Below are positions 1 to 13,131 of a stretch of 64,000 nucleotides of DNA, piece after piece. Position 1 is the first letter of the stretch; each line of letters starts with the position of its first letter. The notes beneath the pieces are model-generated. The model saw only the letters and a list, made by a program, of their open reading frames with translations, was not told the origin of the DNA and searched no databases. Source of the stretch: Anthonomus grandis grandis (Eukaryota > Arthropoda > Insecta > Coleoptera > Curculionidae); the NCBI RefSeq assembly GCF_022605725.1, contig NC_065551.1, positions 25,854,001 to 25,918,000 on the forward strand, written 5' to 3'. The position numbers were made by a program, and so were the translations under genes.

Positions 1-1573
1 TGCTTACTTATAGTAGAAAATAATCTTATATTTTTAATTCAACTCCCAAAATGAATATATATTGTAAAACTTATGTCAGATTCTTTATTACAGATTTCCC
101 TTACATTTGGTTAAAATAATTTTCAGAAATTATTTTGTTACACTATTTTTGCATATTCTAAATACAAGCAATCAGAACAATATATTTAAATTTAAAAATT
201 GCAGTTGATTTAATTTTGCTAAAGAAACATTGAATTTTTAGTGGGTTATAGAGAATTCCTCAATAAATTATGCCAGGTATCCTGTTATTTAAAAAAGATA
301 TTAAATTTAATTAAGCAATTACACTTTAAAAAACTTATGCTTTTACTAAATTCCTAGGTTTTTTAATTAAATGATTACTAAAAACTAACAAATAATGTAC
401 ATTTTAATTTCAAAATCGCCAGGGACAGTATATATGATAAGGTAAGTATATTAGCCATTTAAGTTATGCTTGACGATAATATTTTTACCTCATTTATTAC
501 GATTACATCTAAATATATAATTCCTATTTTCTAAGCGAATTAAGAATTGTAGCCAAATTATGTATTAGGAATGAAACTCTTTTCCCTTTTCTATATTAAA
601 CTAAAATGCATAAAACCAATTCCAGGCACTTCAGTTTTTTATAATTAAACGTTTTTAATGTTTTAATTTAATGCTTATTTTTATGCCAAACAAAGAAGTT
701 TTTAATTTCTTTGTATAAAGGGCATGCGAGTAAAGTCATCCTGTTTCAAAATTTGTAAACATAAACAATAATTTAAGGTATTATTAACTTAATTATTATT
801 TAATAAAAAACTGCATATTTTATGTCTTTACTCAAAAAACAAATACTTACTTATTAAATAGGTTATAGACGGTAATAAAAATATATTAAAATCAAAACCC
901 TGGCAGACAGTTTTCTTTTCTAAAAATATGCAATAAAAGCTCGCATGAACGTCAATGGGAAATTTAAAGAAATAATTGTACATTGAAAAATGGCTCTGGA
1001 TGGATAAAAACTGCGTAGCAATTTTACACCAGCAAATTTAGGACGTAGATTCATTTTGTTTTTTGCTTAAGTTACAAATAAAGTAAATGTATATTTGTTA
1101 ATAAAGCTCACATAATAAGACATATTCCATAATTCCTAAAATAAAAGTAATCACGTCAAAACTAATACGGCATTTGTTTTCTTCATTTTTGATATTTGTA
1201 TTCACCTAGAATTTGCATTTTTTTTTTTAATTTTATGGTTCAACAAATTTTATTTTGTACGTTGTAAAGATTCTTATATTGCATATATTATATAAATTGC
1301 AGCTGTTATTTATTAATTCACTTTTAATATTTAGCATTAAAAATAATAATTTACTAATTAAACTCAATCAAAACATAATTTCCTATTACTGCAACGATAG
1401 AATTCCTATAAACAAATCAAAAGTAAAACTAAGGTAAACCTAAATAAAGATGACTTAAATATAAAAAAAAAGAGTTGAGTAAGTTGAATATTAGATTATT
1501 TTACTTATACTTAAAAAGTACTCGAAAATTATGAATAAAACTTAACATGTGTATTATTTATCCAAATTTATTA
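1..1573. other. gene-free AT-rich stretch
   Basis: No coding region, RNA gene or element end is recognisable here; the only open frame is short and of low complexity. A copy of the dispersed motif (AAGTTATGC core) is at 461-469, preceded by GCCATTT. Confidence 0.6.
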
Positions 1574-1575
1574 TA

Positions 1576-1905
1576 CAGGGTGTCCATTTATAAACTGACA
1601 CATTTTAACTGCTTATAAGTCGAGAACGAAAAATGACAACAATGTGCGGTTTTCACAGAACTTCACCAATATTTTTAAAGTTTTTTTATGACAGTGTTGC
1701 CAAGTTTCAAAATTTGCCTGAAATAGGAGGAAAAAAATTCATGATTTTCAACGGCCGATTTCTCAAAAATTTTAAATGTAACACCCTGTACTTTTTAATT
1801 TCACATGAAAGCCTGTTAAATCCCCTTTCCGAAAATGTATAAATTGTCTAATTTTTTTACAGAGCCAATTTTAGTAAATGACCTTTTGAAAATTTTCCTA
1901 GAATA
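1576..1905 (+). repeat. left terminal inverted repeat of the mariner-like element
   Basis: It matches the reverse complement of 3330-3668 nearly base for base over the first ~100 bp, then with scattered substitutions and small indels up to the TTTTGAAAATTTTCCTA block. The ORF readable inside it is part of the repeat, not a gene. Confidence 0.9.
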
Positions 1906-2101
1906 CATATTTGGTGATTGATGACCATTTTCTGGTAAATGCCTATGTATCGCTTTAGCATGATCATAATTAAATCATTTGCGCTATTGCCATGTCTTTA
2001 AAAAGTTTTTATTCTATGTATTAAATTACAACTATTTACAACAATTTTAACAACAAACAATTGAAGAAATTAATTTTAATTTATACCTAATAAATTAGCT
2101 G

Positions 2102-3162
2102 CTAAATATGACCCCCATTTTGCTCAGAACACAAATGTAGACGGAGAAATAAGTTGCCGAAGGCGTTTTGTAGCATTCGCGGTGTAATTTGGTTGAAAAC
2201 GTTTACTATGTTGTTGCGCAGTTCATCCAAATTTCTTGGGGTTGGATTGTAGCAACGGTCTTTTACTTATCCCAATATACAAAAATTTGGAATGGTTAGA
2301 TCGGGAGAATAAGGTGCCCACTCGATTGGACCTGCTCGCCCTATCCATCTGTTTCCAAAAATAACATCTAAGGAATCCCTTGCAACCCTGGAGAAGTGGT
2401 GCACCGTCTTGCTGGAAGTAGACCGTGTCTAAAATTCCATTCTGCTGAAGTTGAGGATAAAAAAATGTTTCCAACATATCGGTGTAATTGTTTCCATTCA
2501 CTGTTGCTTCTTGAAAAAAAAATGGCCCATAAATTTTAGATTTCGATACTGCACACTAAACGTTCAGCTTAGGAGAATCTCTTTCAAATTCGTTATACAC
2601 TCGAGGATTTTCATCTCCCCAAATTCGGCAGTTGTGCTTATTTACTCGACCACTGATGTGAAATGTTGCCTCATCAGACATTATTAAATTGGTATTCGGC
2701 TCATTTCTAAAAAGATCTAGTAGTGTTTCGCACTTTAAATATATTTTTTCAAGGGCGCGATTTTCTATTTTTTGGAAAGTTTGAATTTTGTAGAGTTTTA
2801 AACTTAATTATTTTTAGAATTTTATGTTCTTTACTTTTTGACATATTTGTCGTTTGAGCTATCTTCCTAATAGATATTTGGTTATTGTTTAAGGACAACA
2901 CTTCTTTTACCAGCAAAGTATCATCCAACAGAATATCTTGTGCATTTAGGTTTGTTCTAACTTTTCTTTTAACTGTTCCCTTCTGGGAAAATTGGCGTAC
3001 CCAATGAACTATAGAATTGCGTGAAGATGGAGCCCTTTCAAAAATCAGCCTAAATCTTCTTCTCGTCTGCGTAACTGATTTGCATTCACTAAATAACACA
3101 CAACGTGCCTTTTCCCGGGTGGTAAACAAATTTAAATCTTTCAAAATCGTTAAAAAATGCAA
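2102..3162 (-). pseudogene. broken DUF4817/DDE transposase of the mariner-like element
   Basis: The reading frame starts near 3162 and ends at a stop at 2102-2104, but is broken by several frameshifts. The N-terminal part (3162-2749) resembles DUF4817 (LFTTREKARCVLFSE, then a WVRQF-type helix), followed by an HTH stretch with ISIRKIAQTTNMS. Around 2690-2560, in another frame, comes the first catalytic aspartate in MSDEATFHISGRVNKHNC. The second is in YFQQDGAP within 2501-2223. After a further shift come the segments WAPYSPDLT and LDELRNNIVNVFNQI. The third acidic position is expected in a motif like LTPLDFFLWG; here it reads LTIPNFCILG, so it appears lost. With the frameshifts this makes the copy dead. 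The element has no other gene. Confidence 0.85.
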
Positions 3163-3329
3163 AAATACATATAGAAATCAAATTATTGGGACTGTCCAAC
3201 GAATGACGTTAAAAAGATTTGACAGTAGTTGAAGCCCACAAAACAAATTGTTCAACTCACAGCCTCCCTGACAAGCTACAATTGTTATCGTTGTCACTTG
3301 ATACCAAGAATATTATTTAATAGGTATTT

Positions 3330-3668
3330 ATTGTAGGAAAATTTTCAAAACGGTGTCATTTACTAAAATTGGCTCTGTAAAAAAAAATAATGAATTTAAG
3401 ATAATTTATACATTTTCGGAAATGGGATTTAACAGGCTTTCATATGAAATTAAAAAGTACAGGGTGTTACATTTAAAATTTTTGAGAATTCGGCCTTTGA
3501 AAATCATCAATTTTTTCCTCCTATTTCAGGTAAATTTTAAAATTTGGCAACACTATCAAAAAAATTGACAAATATTGATGAAGTTCTGTGAAAACCGCAC
3601 ATTGTTGTCATTTTTCGTTCTCGACTTATAAGCAGTTAAAATGTGTCAGTTTATAAATGGACACCCTG
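3330..3668 (-). repeat. right terminal inverted repeat of the mariner-like element
   Basis: Inverted partner of 1576-1905. It has small indels relative to the left arm, for example an extra ATTCATTATT-type stretch next to the ACAGAGCCAATTTTAG block. Confidence 0.9.
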
Positions 3669-3670
3669 TA

Positions 3671-6600
3671 TTTAAATGACGCAATTTTTAAAATTACGGC
3701 GCAAATTTTCTTTTATGTCATCTAATCGACTAAAAATAGGTACTTCAAGGTAATCTAACTTTTGGAAAAAAAAGAAACTTGACTAAAGACAAATCAAGAA
3801 AATTAAGTTAAATTTGATACTAGTTTTCTTTATTCATATTTGGCGAATTCTGACTTTATATAATTTTAAGTTAATATCTTGTATCTTTTTGCACTAATCT
3901 ACATTGGAAATTCTGAGATAATCAGCGAAAAATTGATCATCTTTACTTTTGATGCAGTACACAAACTTTTATTATAAGTTACAATACATTTTATGAATGA
4001 TGGAATTTTAGGTAGAACTCATTCTATCTTTTGACACTCGTCGCGCATTTCCTTAATTCAGTCCTAAACAATTGCTTAAGATGGTGTGAACTAATTTGTG
4101 AGACGGCAAAGTTTTAGCAGCTATTTCTTCCAGATTTAAAGAATGATTTGCAGTCATTACTTTTTTAATTGAGGTAAATGATTTTATGCAACAATTTTAG
4201 CGATTCAGCAAACATAATTCCATTTGCAATGTAATTAAGCAAATTATTTGTTATTTTTGTATTCTTTGTAAAAATCGCAAGACAGATTCTAGGTTGACTA
4301 ACAAATTTAGTATCGTAAATAAGTTAAACACCAGATAGTGATCAAACTCTGCTAGTCTAAGGACAGTTGTACAATAATTTTAGCGAGTCATCACACGAAG
4401 TTCCATTTTCAATGCAAGTAAACAGTTTCTACTTGCATTTCGACATTTTTATGAAGAAAGACTATCTTAAATTACTTTAAGGTACTTTGGATCTTCACAT
4501 CTAAGAGCTACCTAATATTAAACTATATTCTAATAATTAAATGCACATTATTATATGTAATATTGCTTACTACATATTATAAAGGGTAACTGGTAATAGG
4601 ATGATTTCGAATTAAATGTTACATAGGAAATTTGCATAAAAATACTATTTTATAGGCATCAAAATAATTTCTATATTATACCATTAATAATCTGAATTAA
4701 ATATGGAAAATAATGTTATTAAGATAGAAATCAGAAAACTAGATGCCGTTTTTGACCAACTTTAAGGGGTTTTCTGACAAATTGCGTTTTTCAACTTAAT
4801 CATGTAACGAGTATTGTAAGCATATACATAACTCTTTAAATACCCCTATAGCACAAATTCAGATAATAATAATAAAAGAAATAATAATAATAATAATAAC
4901 TGCCAATAGAAAGCATTATAGTATCATATTTAATTTTTTTCTTCTTGACTAAAACATAGAAAAAGTATTTAGTGAAATTTAGTTTAATAATAATATACAA
5001 AACAAAATCTACAAATCTTATAAACTTATTAATATATTATAACAACAAATAACAAACATCATTGTTACATCAAAGCACAACAATGATCTAGTTCACTCAT
5101 AGACTCTGCATGTAATTTAAGGTACTCCAAAAATTAATTTGATTTATCGTGTATATTGAAGAATTTAAAACAGTGGATTGCGGTTAAAAATTGAGAAGAC
5201 AAGAAATTGACCTTTTGCTGACCACCTGTGACCAGAAAGTGGACAATTTGCATTTAGGAATTAAAAACTAAAGAATTCTTTACGACTTTAAAGAAGCAAT
5301 AATTTTTTAAAAGAAACTTCTGAACTGTACTTTATTGTATAAACATTACACATAATTTCATGCTCACAAGTTATGACACCTGTCTAAAACCAGCCTTAGC
5401 AATAGTGCCTTTCCTATTACTATTAAAAAAATATTATCAATAAAATTGGTGGGAATATTGGAACAAAACCTCCTCAATGGTATTAAAGCTGAATAATTTA
5501 ACTAGACATTACCTTACAAAAGAGTTGATGTAGGCATACTACATTAGTAATTCACAGTCTTTGAACTTGAATTTCATTATCGACAAATTGGTTATCTGAA
5601 AATAAGTTTCTTAGTCTTAGGAAAAACTGAAAACTGCTCTGTTTTAACAGAACCTAATGTTTTAGCAAATATCATAAAATTGCATTGAATTATGTCAGAG
5701 AGATCTTCAAGTTATTGCAATCCTTCTCTTTGGTTTAAAAATAATATGTAATGTAAAACAATGCAGTATATAGTATTTCATTTAGTAAAAAAATAATGAA
5801 AATTGAAGCGAAATATGCAAAATATGCATATTTAAGCATATCTTTAAAGAGAAAACCCACATGTAACTATCAACATACGAATATATGTCAACTACCTTCC
5901 GCAACATCAAATAAACTGCTAGAATTTCAGCGCTAATTACTTTCGAAACCGAGCCGTTTCTGAGCTTTGAAAAAACACATCAAAGCGAGCAATTACGGGT
6001 ACACTAGAAAACTTCAAAAAGGCGAACGGCCCTCAGCATTCATTTAAAACTAAGAAGTGATGCTACAAAATTTCGATTTAATTGGGTGTATTGAAAACTG
6101 TATGAGCTTCGTTTGCATTTCTTTTAGGTGTAGATCGTCACCGATATAGTAGTGAATATGAAATTTAGCATCTTTTTGAATCCTAATAAAAGTAAAAGTA
6201 ATTTAGTGTAAAATATTATATTGTTGTGAAAAATGCAAAAATTATGTAAGAAAACCTATTTTACCGTTACTATAAAAATCTCTTTCTGGCAAAAACTTTA
6301 TAGCAGGAGACGCGCCTTCGCCTATTTGAAAAACGACCATAATTTTTCACCGAACGCCGACTTCTCCGTAATTCATTTCGTTATGTTTTGCCAAAGACAT
6401 CTTCGTAACACCTTACTATTTTCACGTCCCACGTTTTATGAAACTGTGTTTTTTTTGCTGAAAACCGGGGAGCTTCTAGGAAATTATTACATTTTATAAG
6501 AAAAAGTGATTTATGCACTTTTATCCTTTAATATTAATTTGTCAGGGCAGGCCTTCTTTGTTTGCAGCTAACTTAGAAAAAGAAGATCATTTATTACTTT

Positions 6601-7038
6601 ATATATTTAGAGAAAACCTTTTAGAAATATTTTAGTTTCATTTTATAAATATTAAAAATAAGTGATCAAGGGCAAATAAAACATTTTTTTTAAATTTTAG
6701 CCTTACGTTGGTAAATAACTTTATTCTGATCCTGAGAAAATTATTTTAGGTACGCATAACTTATATGAATAATATAACGTTTTTCTCTCTAAAACGTAAT
6801 TAGTGTTAATTCTTGTCTTAAAATGAAGTGCCTAATATATAAAAAATACAATGAAAAATAATAGCAATCTAAGACATTCCAGTTTAAAACTAAACCTAAC
6901 TATACCAACTTAATTTTTTATAAATATGGCGTATCTAGTTATCATACATGCATAACTTAAATATGTGTTATGACGCTTTTCTTATTAGGAAGCAAACAAA
7001 CTATGTAAATTTTAGTATAGTCTTCTATTATTGACAAT
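3671..7038. other. gene-free stretch with GC-richer islands
   Basis: No gene recognised. A TAA microsatellite lies at 4863-4900. Two islands of higher complexity and GC than their surroundings are at about 5880-6130 and 6230-6490; the second contains an 88-codon frame with no recognisable domain. They look more like conserved non-coding DNA than exons, but this cannot be decided here. Copies of the dispersed GCATAACTT motif are at 6754-6762 and 6950-6958. Confidence 0.45.
4863..4900. repeat. (TAA)n microsatellite
   Basis: Two runs of TAA/ATA trinucleotides interrupted by AAAGAA. Confidence 0.9.
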
Positions 7039-7350
7039 ATGAATAAGAGTCATTTAACGATAGAAGAGGTAAATTACTCTATTAAGTTGCTTCTTAGAGG
7101 TGAACGACCGATCGGGATGGCTGATCGGTTTAATGTCTGTCAAAGTGTAAATTCCCGACGTAATAACCGATTCAGTAAAACTCACAGGGTAGGCCAAGAT
7201 TGACAAATGCTAAATAGAACCTAAGATTAGTGAGATGTGCTAGGATGGATCCTACAAGTAATATTCAATTTGCGCATCCAGTATACCTTTTCGCTATTAT
7301 CCGAATTCGTATTACCTCTTGAATGGTCCTAAATCGATAAAATAAAGCAG
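7039..7350 (+). pseudogene. N-terminal fragment of a Tc1-like transposase
   Basis: From ATG at 7039 the translation reads MNKSHLTIEEVNYSIKLL, then RGERPIGMADRFNVCQSV and NSR. This is the helix-turn-helix start of Tc1-like transposases (a pattern of the type 'LT.EE...I.LL..G.S...VA..FGV.QSVISR'). The frame stops at 7201-7203; weak similarity to the second HTH may continue to about 7350. No DDE domain and no inverted repeats were found nearby, so this is an isolated fragment, distinct from the Tc1-like element at 39.2 kb. The call rests on pattern recognition of one domain. Confidence 0.6.
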
Positions 7351-10300
7351 GTTAATATTACTCCTGTAAGACCCTTGTAGGGGCCAGATAAAGTTGTATG
7401 TTTTTTACAGTACAACGACAGGTAAAAATTATTTAGACAACGTTTTTGATATCATCGTGAATGCCTATTTAATATTTAAAGAAATTTGCTATTACTATTC
7501 ACCACCTCTCCAGATAATCACTATATTGAAAATGCAAAAGGTATTCTGGAAAAATTAGTAATTGCTCATCAACCTCCTGTTTAACAGCCAAGAAGATTGA
7601 AATAAGTCCTTTTAAATTTAAGGGATCCCTTAAAGTGTTTAAGTAGTCTTAATATTGCTACAACACTTTATGACGTAATATTTTGTTGTATTATCTTTTA
7701 TAGACATGTTCATTTGACAACCACCTTATTTTTTTTAAGGAAACACGCCCTATAGTCACTTAAATAGGAACTTAAAATAACATCTAGCAATTTCATTAAT
7801 TAAACAATTTTCTTGTAAAAAAACATTGTAGGTATACATACCTTTTGACTAACTAACAATAAAAATGTTTCTCATCTAATACGTTTAAAGGTCTGATAAC
7901 AAAATATATCCGAACCAATTTTCAGCAGTACAATAAAAAAATTTCCTTGTCCGAATTGAAAATCAAATTACGAAAATTGCAAATATTTACTTTAAATTGC
8001 GAATATTTCAGGTTTTTATTGTTCCGGAGAAAAATCCGGGCGCCGCTTGTAAATTACTTACACGTTTCCGTCTTGAGAAATTCAGATCCAATTTTCATCT
8101 GGGTTGCACATCGCTTATGCATTCGGACAGCAGTGCTACAGATTGTGTTGTATTTCATAGAAAAACATGGAACTATATTAAATATTATGGGTTTTATTAA
8201 AGTTAGTTATTGGTTTAATTAACATTATTGAACTTTAGAAAAATGCTTATTTTAGTTACTAAGACTAACATTTTTTAACTTAAAATTATTATTTCTATAA
8301 CTAAATTTCTAATTATTTAAAATAATACACACCAAAAATATCAAAAATATATTGTCAATATTTTCTCATAAATAATGCAAGGAATTTATTTTCCTTTTAA
8401 TAGGAAATTATAATTTTATATTTATATAATATAGTAAATATTACAAATAATTGATTAATTTTGTCTAAGATATAATAAAGCAAATAATTAATATTATTTT
8501 CTATTTTAATAGAAAACTCGGCATCATACCCATTTTTGTTATGCCTAATTAAAGTAGTTTTTATTTAATGTTAGGTAATATAATTGACAATATTAGGAAA
8601 AATATTATTTCTTTTCCTCTAACTAGATTTGCCCAAATTTTATTTTATTACCATTTTTATTATTAAGTAGTATACAGATTTTTGTCAAACTAATTGATCT
8701 ATTTGTTTTTAGCAGATATTGCTTGACAATTTTCTTTTATTACTCACAAAATATATTTTTTATATATAATTTAATAAATAACTTATTTCTAAATGAAACT
8801 AGTCAACTAAAGAATTTGCTTTTTAATGCTAATCTTTGTCAACCACTTAAGTTATGCATGACTATTATTTTTTATTAGTAAATATGGATCTCTAAAAATA
8901 AAAGAATCGTATAAGGATCTTGTAGATTTTGAATATAGAATTAACACGATCAAATAAAAAACAAATGAATTTTAATTTTGTAGATTTATGGTCGTAAGAC
9001 CTTCTGATATAATTAAGGTATGTTAAAATTATCCAATAGTAACTAAAACTTCAATTTTTCGTACCCAATTTATTACTAATTATAATTAATTATACATTAG
9101 CAACTACTGCTACATAAAACGTTAAAATATTTCTAATATCGACGTATTTAATTACAAGGAGCACCTCATAACGAGACCTTATACTCGAACAAGTAATATT
9201 AGACGCCATATTGATTTTGCAAGTGATATACCATATAGAAACTAATCGAGATATTGCCTGACGTAACTCTATACTTTAGTAATAAACGAAGAGCCTAAAT
9301 GAGATGATTATGAGAAGCATCATGCGAAATTATTAATTTGAGAGAATAGAGAGATAATGAAATAATATCACTAGAGAAAATTTAACAAATATTTAAAATT
9401 TAGTGTTTGAGATATAATTATTTATATAGTTCATGCAACGAATTGAATACCATTTACCAAGTGCGGTCAAGTTTGAAAATTTATCGAGTGCATTGAGGTG
9501 AAATTGGTTAATGTGATGGAATGTTGGGTAAATGTTTGATGATGCGAATTTGGAATTAGATATTAATGAAGATAGTTGATTCCATACAAATATGCCTATT
9601 TATCAAATATTTACTTATATGATATAGATCTTCTGGCGAATGTGCACAATTTAAACGCTTATTCGTTTTTACTACTTTTTGCCTAAAAAAGATTAAATAA
9701 TTATATTAACCTCATTTAAATTTAAAATAAAAAAATATTTTACGCTGAATAAAATAAAACCTGTGAAAAAAGCAAATTGCTTTTCTCAAAACAATGGTGA
9801 CGAGCAAACAAAAGTCCAAATACAACGATAACAAAAAAATAACCGTTTTTCCCCTGACAAGAGTTTTTGTTTTAAAACCTTTGGGAGAACTCTTAATTAT
9901 CTCTGGACAATTTTAATTACATTTTTTTATTGGCATTTAGTCCTGTAATTAAGAAAAATCCACGTGATCTAAAAAAAAATTACAAAAGTTTTTAAAGCTC
10001 CTAGTTTTAAACATTTTTTTTTTAGTTTTAATTAAAAAACTTTTGTTTAAGTCAAATGAGAATCTTAACCTTTAAAATTTACTTACATATATTTTTCAGC
10101 TTACTGACTTTTACGCGAGCTGCTATAATAAAGTATGAACAATTTTCTATATCACAAAATTTTTTTTAAGCTTAAAAATTACCCTAATAGCTATAATTTA
10201 TTATACCTTTTCTTAAATTACTTCCCTGACAAAGTTCTTAAACAAGTCAGAATTTCATCTCGAACTTTTGCTGACATTAATGATCCCTATTTGCCAAAAA

Positions 10301-12250
10301 CACAAAACATTATTTTAACCTTTATCTCTGAAATTTGCTTAATAGGATTAAGACCCCTTTTATTAGTCTACTTTATTGTAGTTGTTTCAATGTTCTGCTA
10401 AAATATACAAATAAATAGATTAAAGGCAAAATGGGTGTTTTGTTTAACGCGAAAACCACTCTGGAGCTTACGTATAAAAGTTGTTAAAACTTTAGAATTA
10501 CTTTACAAAAAAAAACAATTTATTTTCGCATTACAAGAATAAACCTTAAGAATTCACATGAAAATAATTATTTCTAATTTATATACAACTTTCAAATCAG
10601 TATAGCAAAAATATTTTTTTTAAGTTGTTGGTAGATGTACCTGCCGAAATAAATATGTAACTTATTCTAAATTAAGAATTATAGCATTATCAATAATTTA
10701 TTTTTATAACATTTATGCCGATAAGAAAAAAATATTAAAAATTGCGAGTTAATGGACCTGCAAAATCACTAATAATATAAATTTTTTGCTGACCACGATA
10801 TTTATTATAGTGATTATATTATTTTAAAATCACCAAAAAAAGCATATTTGTATGTTCAAGGCTTAAAAATTAAAACTTAAAAGAACAAATGTTAACCGAT
10901 GATAAAAAAAAAACTATTAACGAGAGATCTATTTCAAAAAATTAAAAATTGGACGTTTATCGGAAGTGGAAGTCAATTTAAGCCAAACAAATCAAAAAGC
11001 TTTTGAAACGAGTTACTATAAAAATCTATGGCACTAATAAAAAAAGGAAATTTTTTATGTGGGCAATCAACCTTACCTAATTATATTAGAAGAGTAATTA
11101 ACTAATTTAATTATTTAGTTCTTTTAAGCGCCTGTTAATTACTAACGATTTTACGGTAATTTGGCTTGGTCCTAATGGGATCGTAATAAGTCTCAATTTG
11201 ATAAAATACATTAGCTTGAAAATACTACTATTTAAAATAATAATGTTTAGAATATTTTCTAAAAAAAAAAGTAAAAGTATTTAGATTTTCCAGGATTGTC
11301 AGCTCTACACCCAACCTATAAAATATTTTAGAGATTTTCTCCATATTTAAAATTCCATCGCAATAAAAGAGATTGGTCGGTGAATTTTTAAAAGTTCTTT
11401 ATATCCTTATACGTGCCAAGAGGGATTTAAGCTAAGTCTCGTCTTGCGAGAAAAATCCTTAGAAAAATGTGTGAAAAGTCAGTGGAAAGTTCCACTAGGG
11501 ATAACACGGAGTTTTTCTGGTAACTTTTTATCCTTAACAACTTCGTTTAATTGTGTAATAATATTAATATGTGAATATTTCAAAAACGAGGAATTTCCGA
11601 GAAAGACATTGTAATTCTATATTAGTTTAAAGTTATTCGGTGTGTGGCATCTAAATAATAGATGTCAGATTAAGTAACCCCACTGGATCTAACGTATAAG
11701 CGAATATCTTTCGTGGAGACGAAATTTCGTGATATTTAAGACAATTTGGATATTTAAAGAGCTCGAAATTTATACGCTAAACAGCGGGGCGTAAAGAAAA
11801 TTCAAAGCGGCAGCGTAGAAAATTGAAAATGGAAGTCGTTAGTACGTTGGAGCAATAAGCCGAGAGAAATTAAGTTTTCTTTAAAAGCTTTGCGTCATGT
11901 TCGCTGTTAATCGTATGAAGGAATATTACATCTCATAGGTGTGGCTCCTATATGGGAATCAAATAGAATAATGTAGATATACAGAATACGGAAACATTTT
12001 TTCACACTGGATTTTTAAAATATTTTCTCTGTATATAACTTCTTTGCGACTGAGCAATTTACGACCCAATGATCTTTAGATTTTTTTTATTATGTTTAGG
12101 AAGCTTATCTTAAATCTATTAGATTAAAAAAAAACATATCCTTTTAACAAAAAATAAGGAAAAATTTATGTTATATATGAACGACGATTTTGCTATACTA
12201 TGGTATTATCGCAGGCTATTCACTTTTATATTAATCCAAAATATTCATAG
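7351..12250. other. gene-free stretch, one microsatellite at its right edge
   Basis: No convincing gene. The overlapping open frames at 7947-8222 lie in a locally GC-richer patch (about 8030-8180) with no recognisable domain. A larger island with little low-complexity sequence is at about 11390-11930. A dispersed-motif copy is at 8849-8857 (CACTTAAGTTATGCATGAC). The rest is AT-rich sequence with homopolymer runs. Confidence 0.45.
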
Positions 12251-12252
12251 TT

Positions 12253-12333
12253 TGGATTGGATGGGATCGGATCGGATCGGATCGGGTCGGATCGGATCGG
12301 ATTGGATTGAATTGGACTGTATTGGGTTGGGTT
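12253..12333. repeat. GGATC/GGATT pentanucleotide tandem repeat
   Basis: About sixteen imperfect pentamers: a core of GGATC (one GGGTC) grading into GGATT/GAATT/GGACT/GTATT/GGGTT variants on the right. It directly abuts the truncated 5' end of the R1-type retrotransposon remnant. The short open frames on both strands over this segment are products of the repeat. Confidence 0.9.
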
Positions 12334-12340
12334 ATGTTGA

Positions 12341-13131
12341 CCGAAGGGCATGATTGCAACTGCAAATGGTTTTGCGGTCCTTAGCGATGAAAGGGAGTCA
12401 ATGCTTCTACGATACAACAGGTGCTCCTATATCGATTTCACAATGGCCACGGAAGATCTCGTCAGTCGTGGAATTTCCTGAAACGTGCTAAAGAATGAAG
12501 AAAGTCTTAGTGATTATCAATTTATTCTTACGCAAATCGGCAAAGGTCACTGCTCTGTGAGCTGTCTCGACGCAAACAAATTAAATGAAAAACTAGAAGG
12601 AAAAATGACTGAAGGGACTAGAAAGAACAAATGAAGTAATATTTTATAACCAGAAAGCTTGTAGGTCTTCGCGTAACCAAAGAAACGCCGATGATAATTA
12701 CCAACTTCCCTCTTGGTGGTGCGAATCTATCAACACGGAACTAAATACTGAAGACGGAGAGGAGAGCAGTTCCTAAAAAACTCGAGGTACGAATATAGTT
12801 GTCAAGAATTAAGTGTCAGCAAAAGAAAGAAAGCAAAAAAAAAAATGTGGACTGCTAAAGAAACACATATTTAGTAATGCCTACCAAATCGTATGTGCCC
12901 ACATTAAATGCCACTTGCTAAAAACTAGGCTAAAAAATCAATGAAAATTTAAAATATCCGAAGCGCTAAAAAGCTCTAATTACTATTTATTCTATCTCTA
13001 GTTATTTTTAGACGACCAACCCACGTTGTCCTGTATGTTACTACCATTTATGAATTATCCGAGAACGAAAATAAAGTATGCCCTTGGTCGAGTTAAAATT
13101 GGTAATGTTCTTGGCCCAGATAAGGTGTTAA
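12341..13131 (+). mobile_element. R1-clade non-LTR retrotransposon, 5' part (endonuclease to start of RT)
   Basis: Remnant of a non-LTR retrotransposon, broken by frameshifts. In order: the end of an AP-endonuclease domain (YIDFTMATEDLVSR, then after a shift EESLSDYQFILTQIG, matching the 'SLSDHRYI' end of such domains) at about 12415-12545; a linker with QLPSWWCESIN near 12700, matching the usual 'PWW' linker; NAYQIVCAH near 12875; and the pre-RT segment GRVKIGNVLGPDKV up to 13131, matching 'KIGKAPGPDG'. The text then switches abruptly to a Penelope element, and the R1 reading resumes near 14191. The 5' end is missing, cut at the pentanucleotide repeat. Confidence 0.75.

Larger units (their letters stand above)
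1576..3668 (-). mobile_element. Tc1/mariner-superfamily transposon with long TIRs (DUF4817 type)
   Basis: A complete but inactive DNA transposon of about 2.1 kb. Both outer ends read CAGGGTGTCCATTTATAAAC inward and continue as near-identical inverted repeats of about 330 bp. A TA dinucleotide sits immediately outside each end (1574-1575 and 3669-3670), as expected for the TA target duplication of this superfamily. The interior carries a minus-strand transposase remnant with a DUF4817-like helix-turn-helix region followed by a DDE domain. Each long repeat contains an inner inverted ACACCCTGTAC (near 1781 and 3464), so the ends are themselves nested. The extent and superfamily are clear; the exact family name is not known to me. 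Confidence 0.9.

Noticed and set aside
1633..1842. 69-codon open frame as a gene
   Set aside because: It lies entirely in the terminal inverted repeat of the mariner-like element and is mirrored in the right repeat (3353-3568).
10135..10401. 88-codon frame as a membrane protein gene
   Set aside because: It is hydrophobic because the DNA is T-rich; there is no family pattern, no splice context and no second exon.
12168..12417. Overlapping frames on both strands rich in GSDRIG / NPIRSDPI as proteins
   Set aside because: They are translations of the GGATC tandem repeat.
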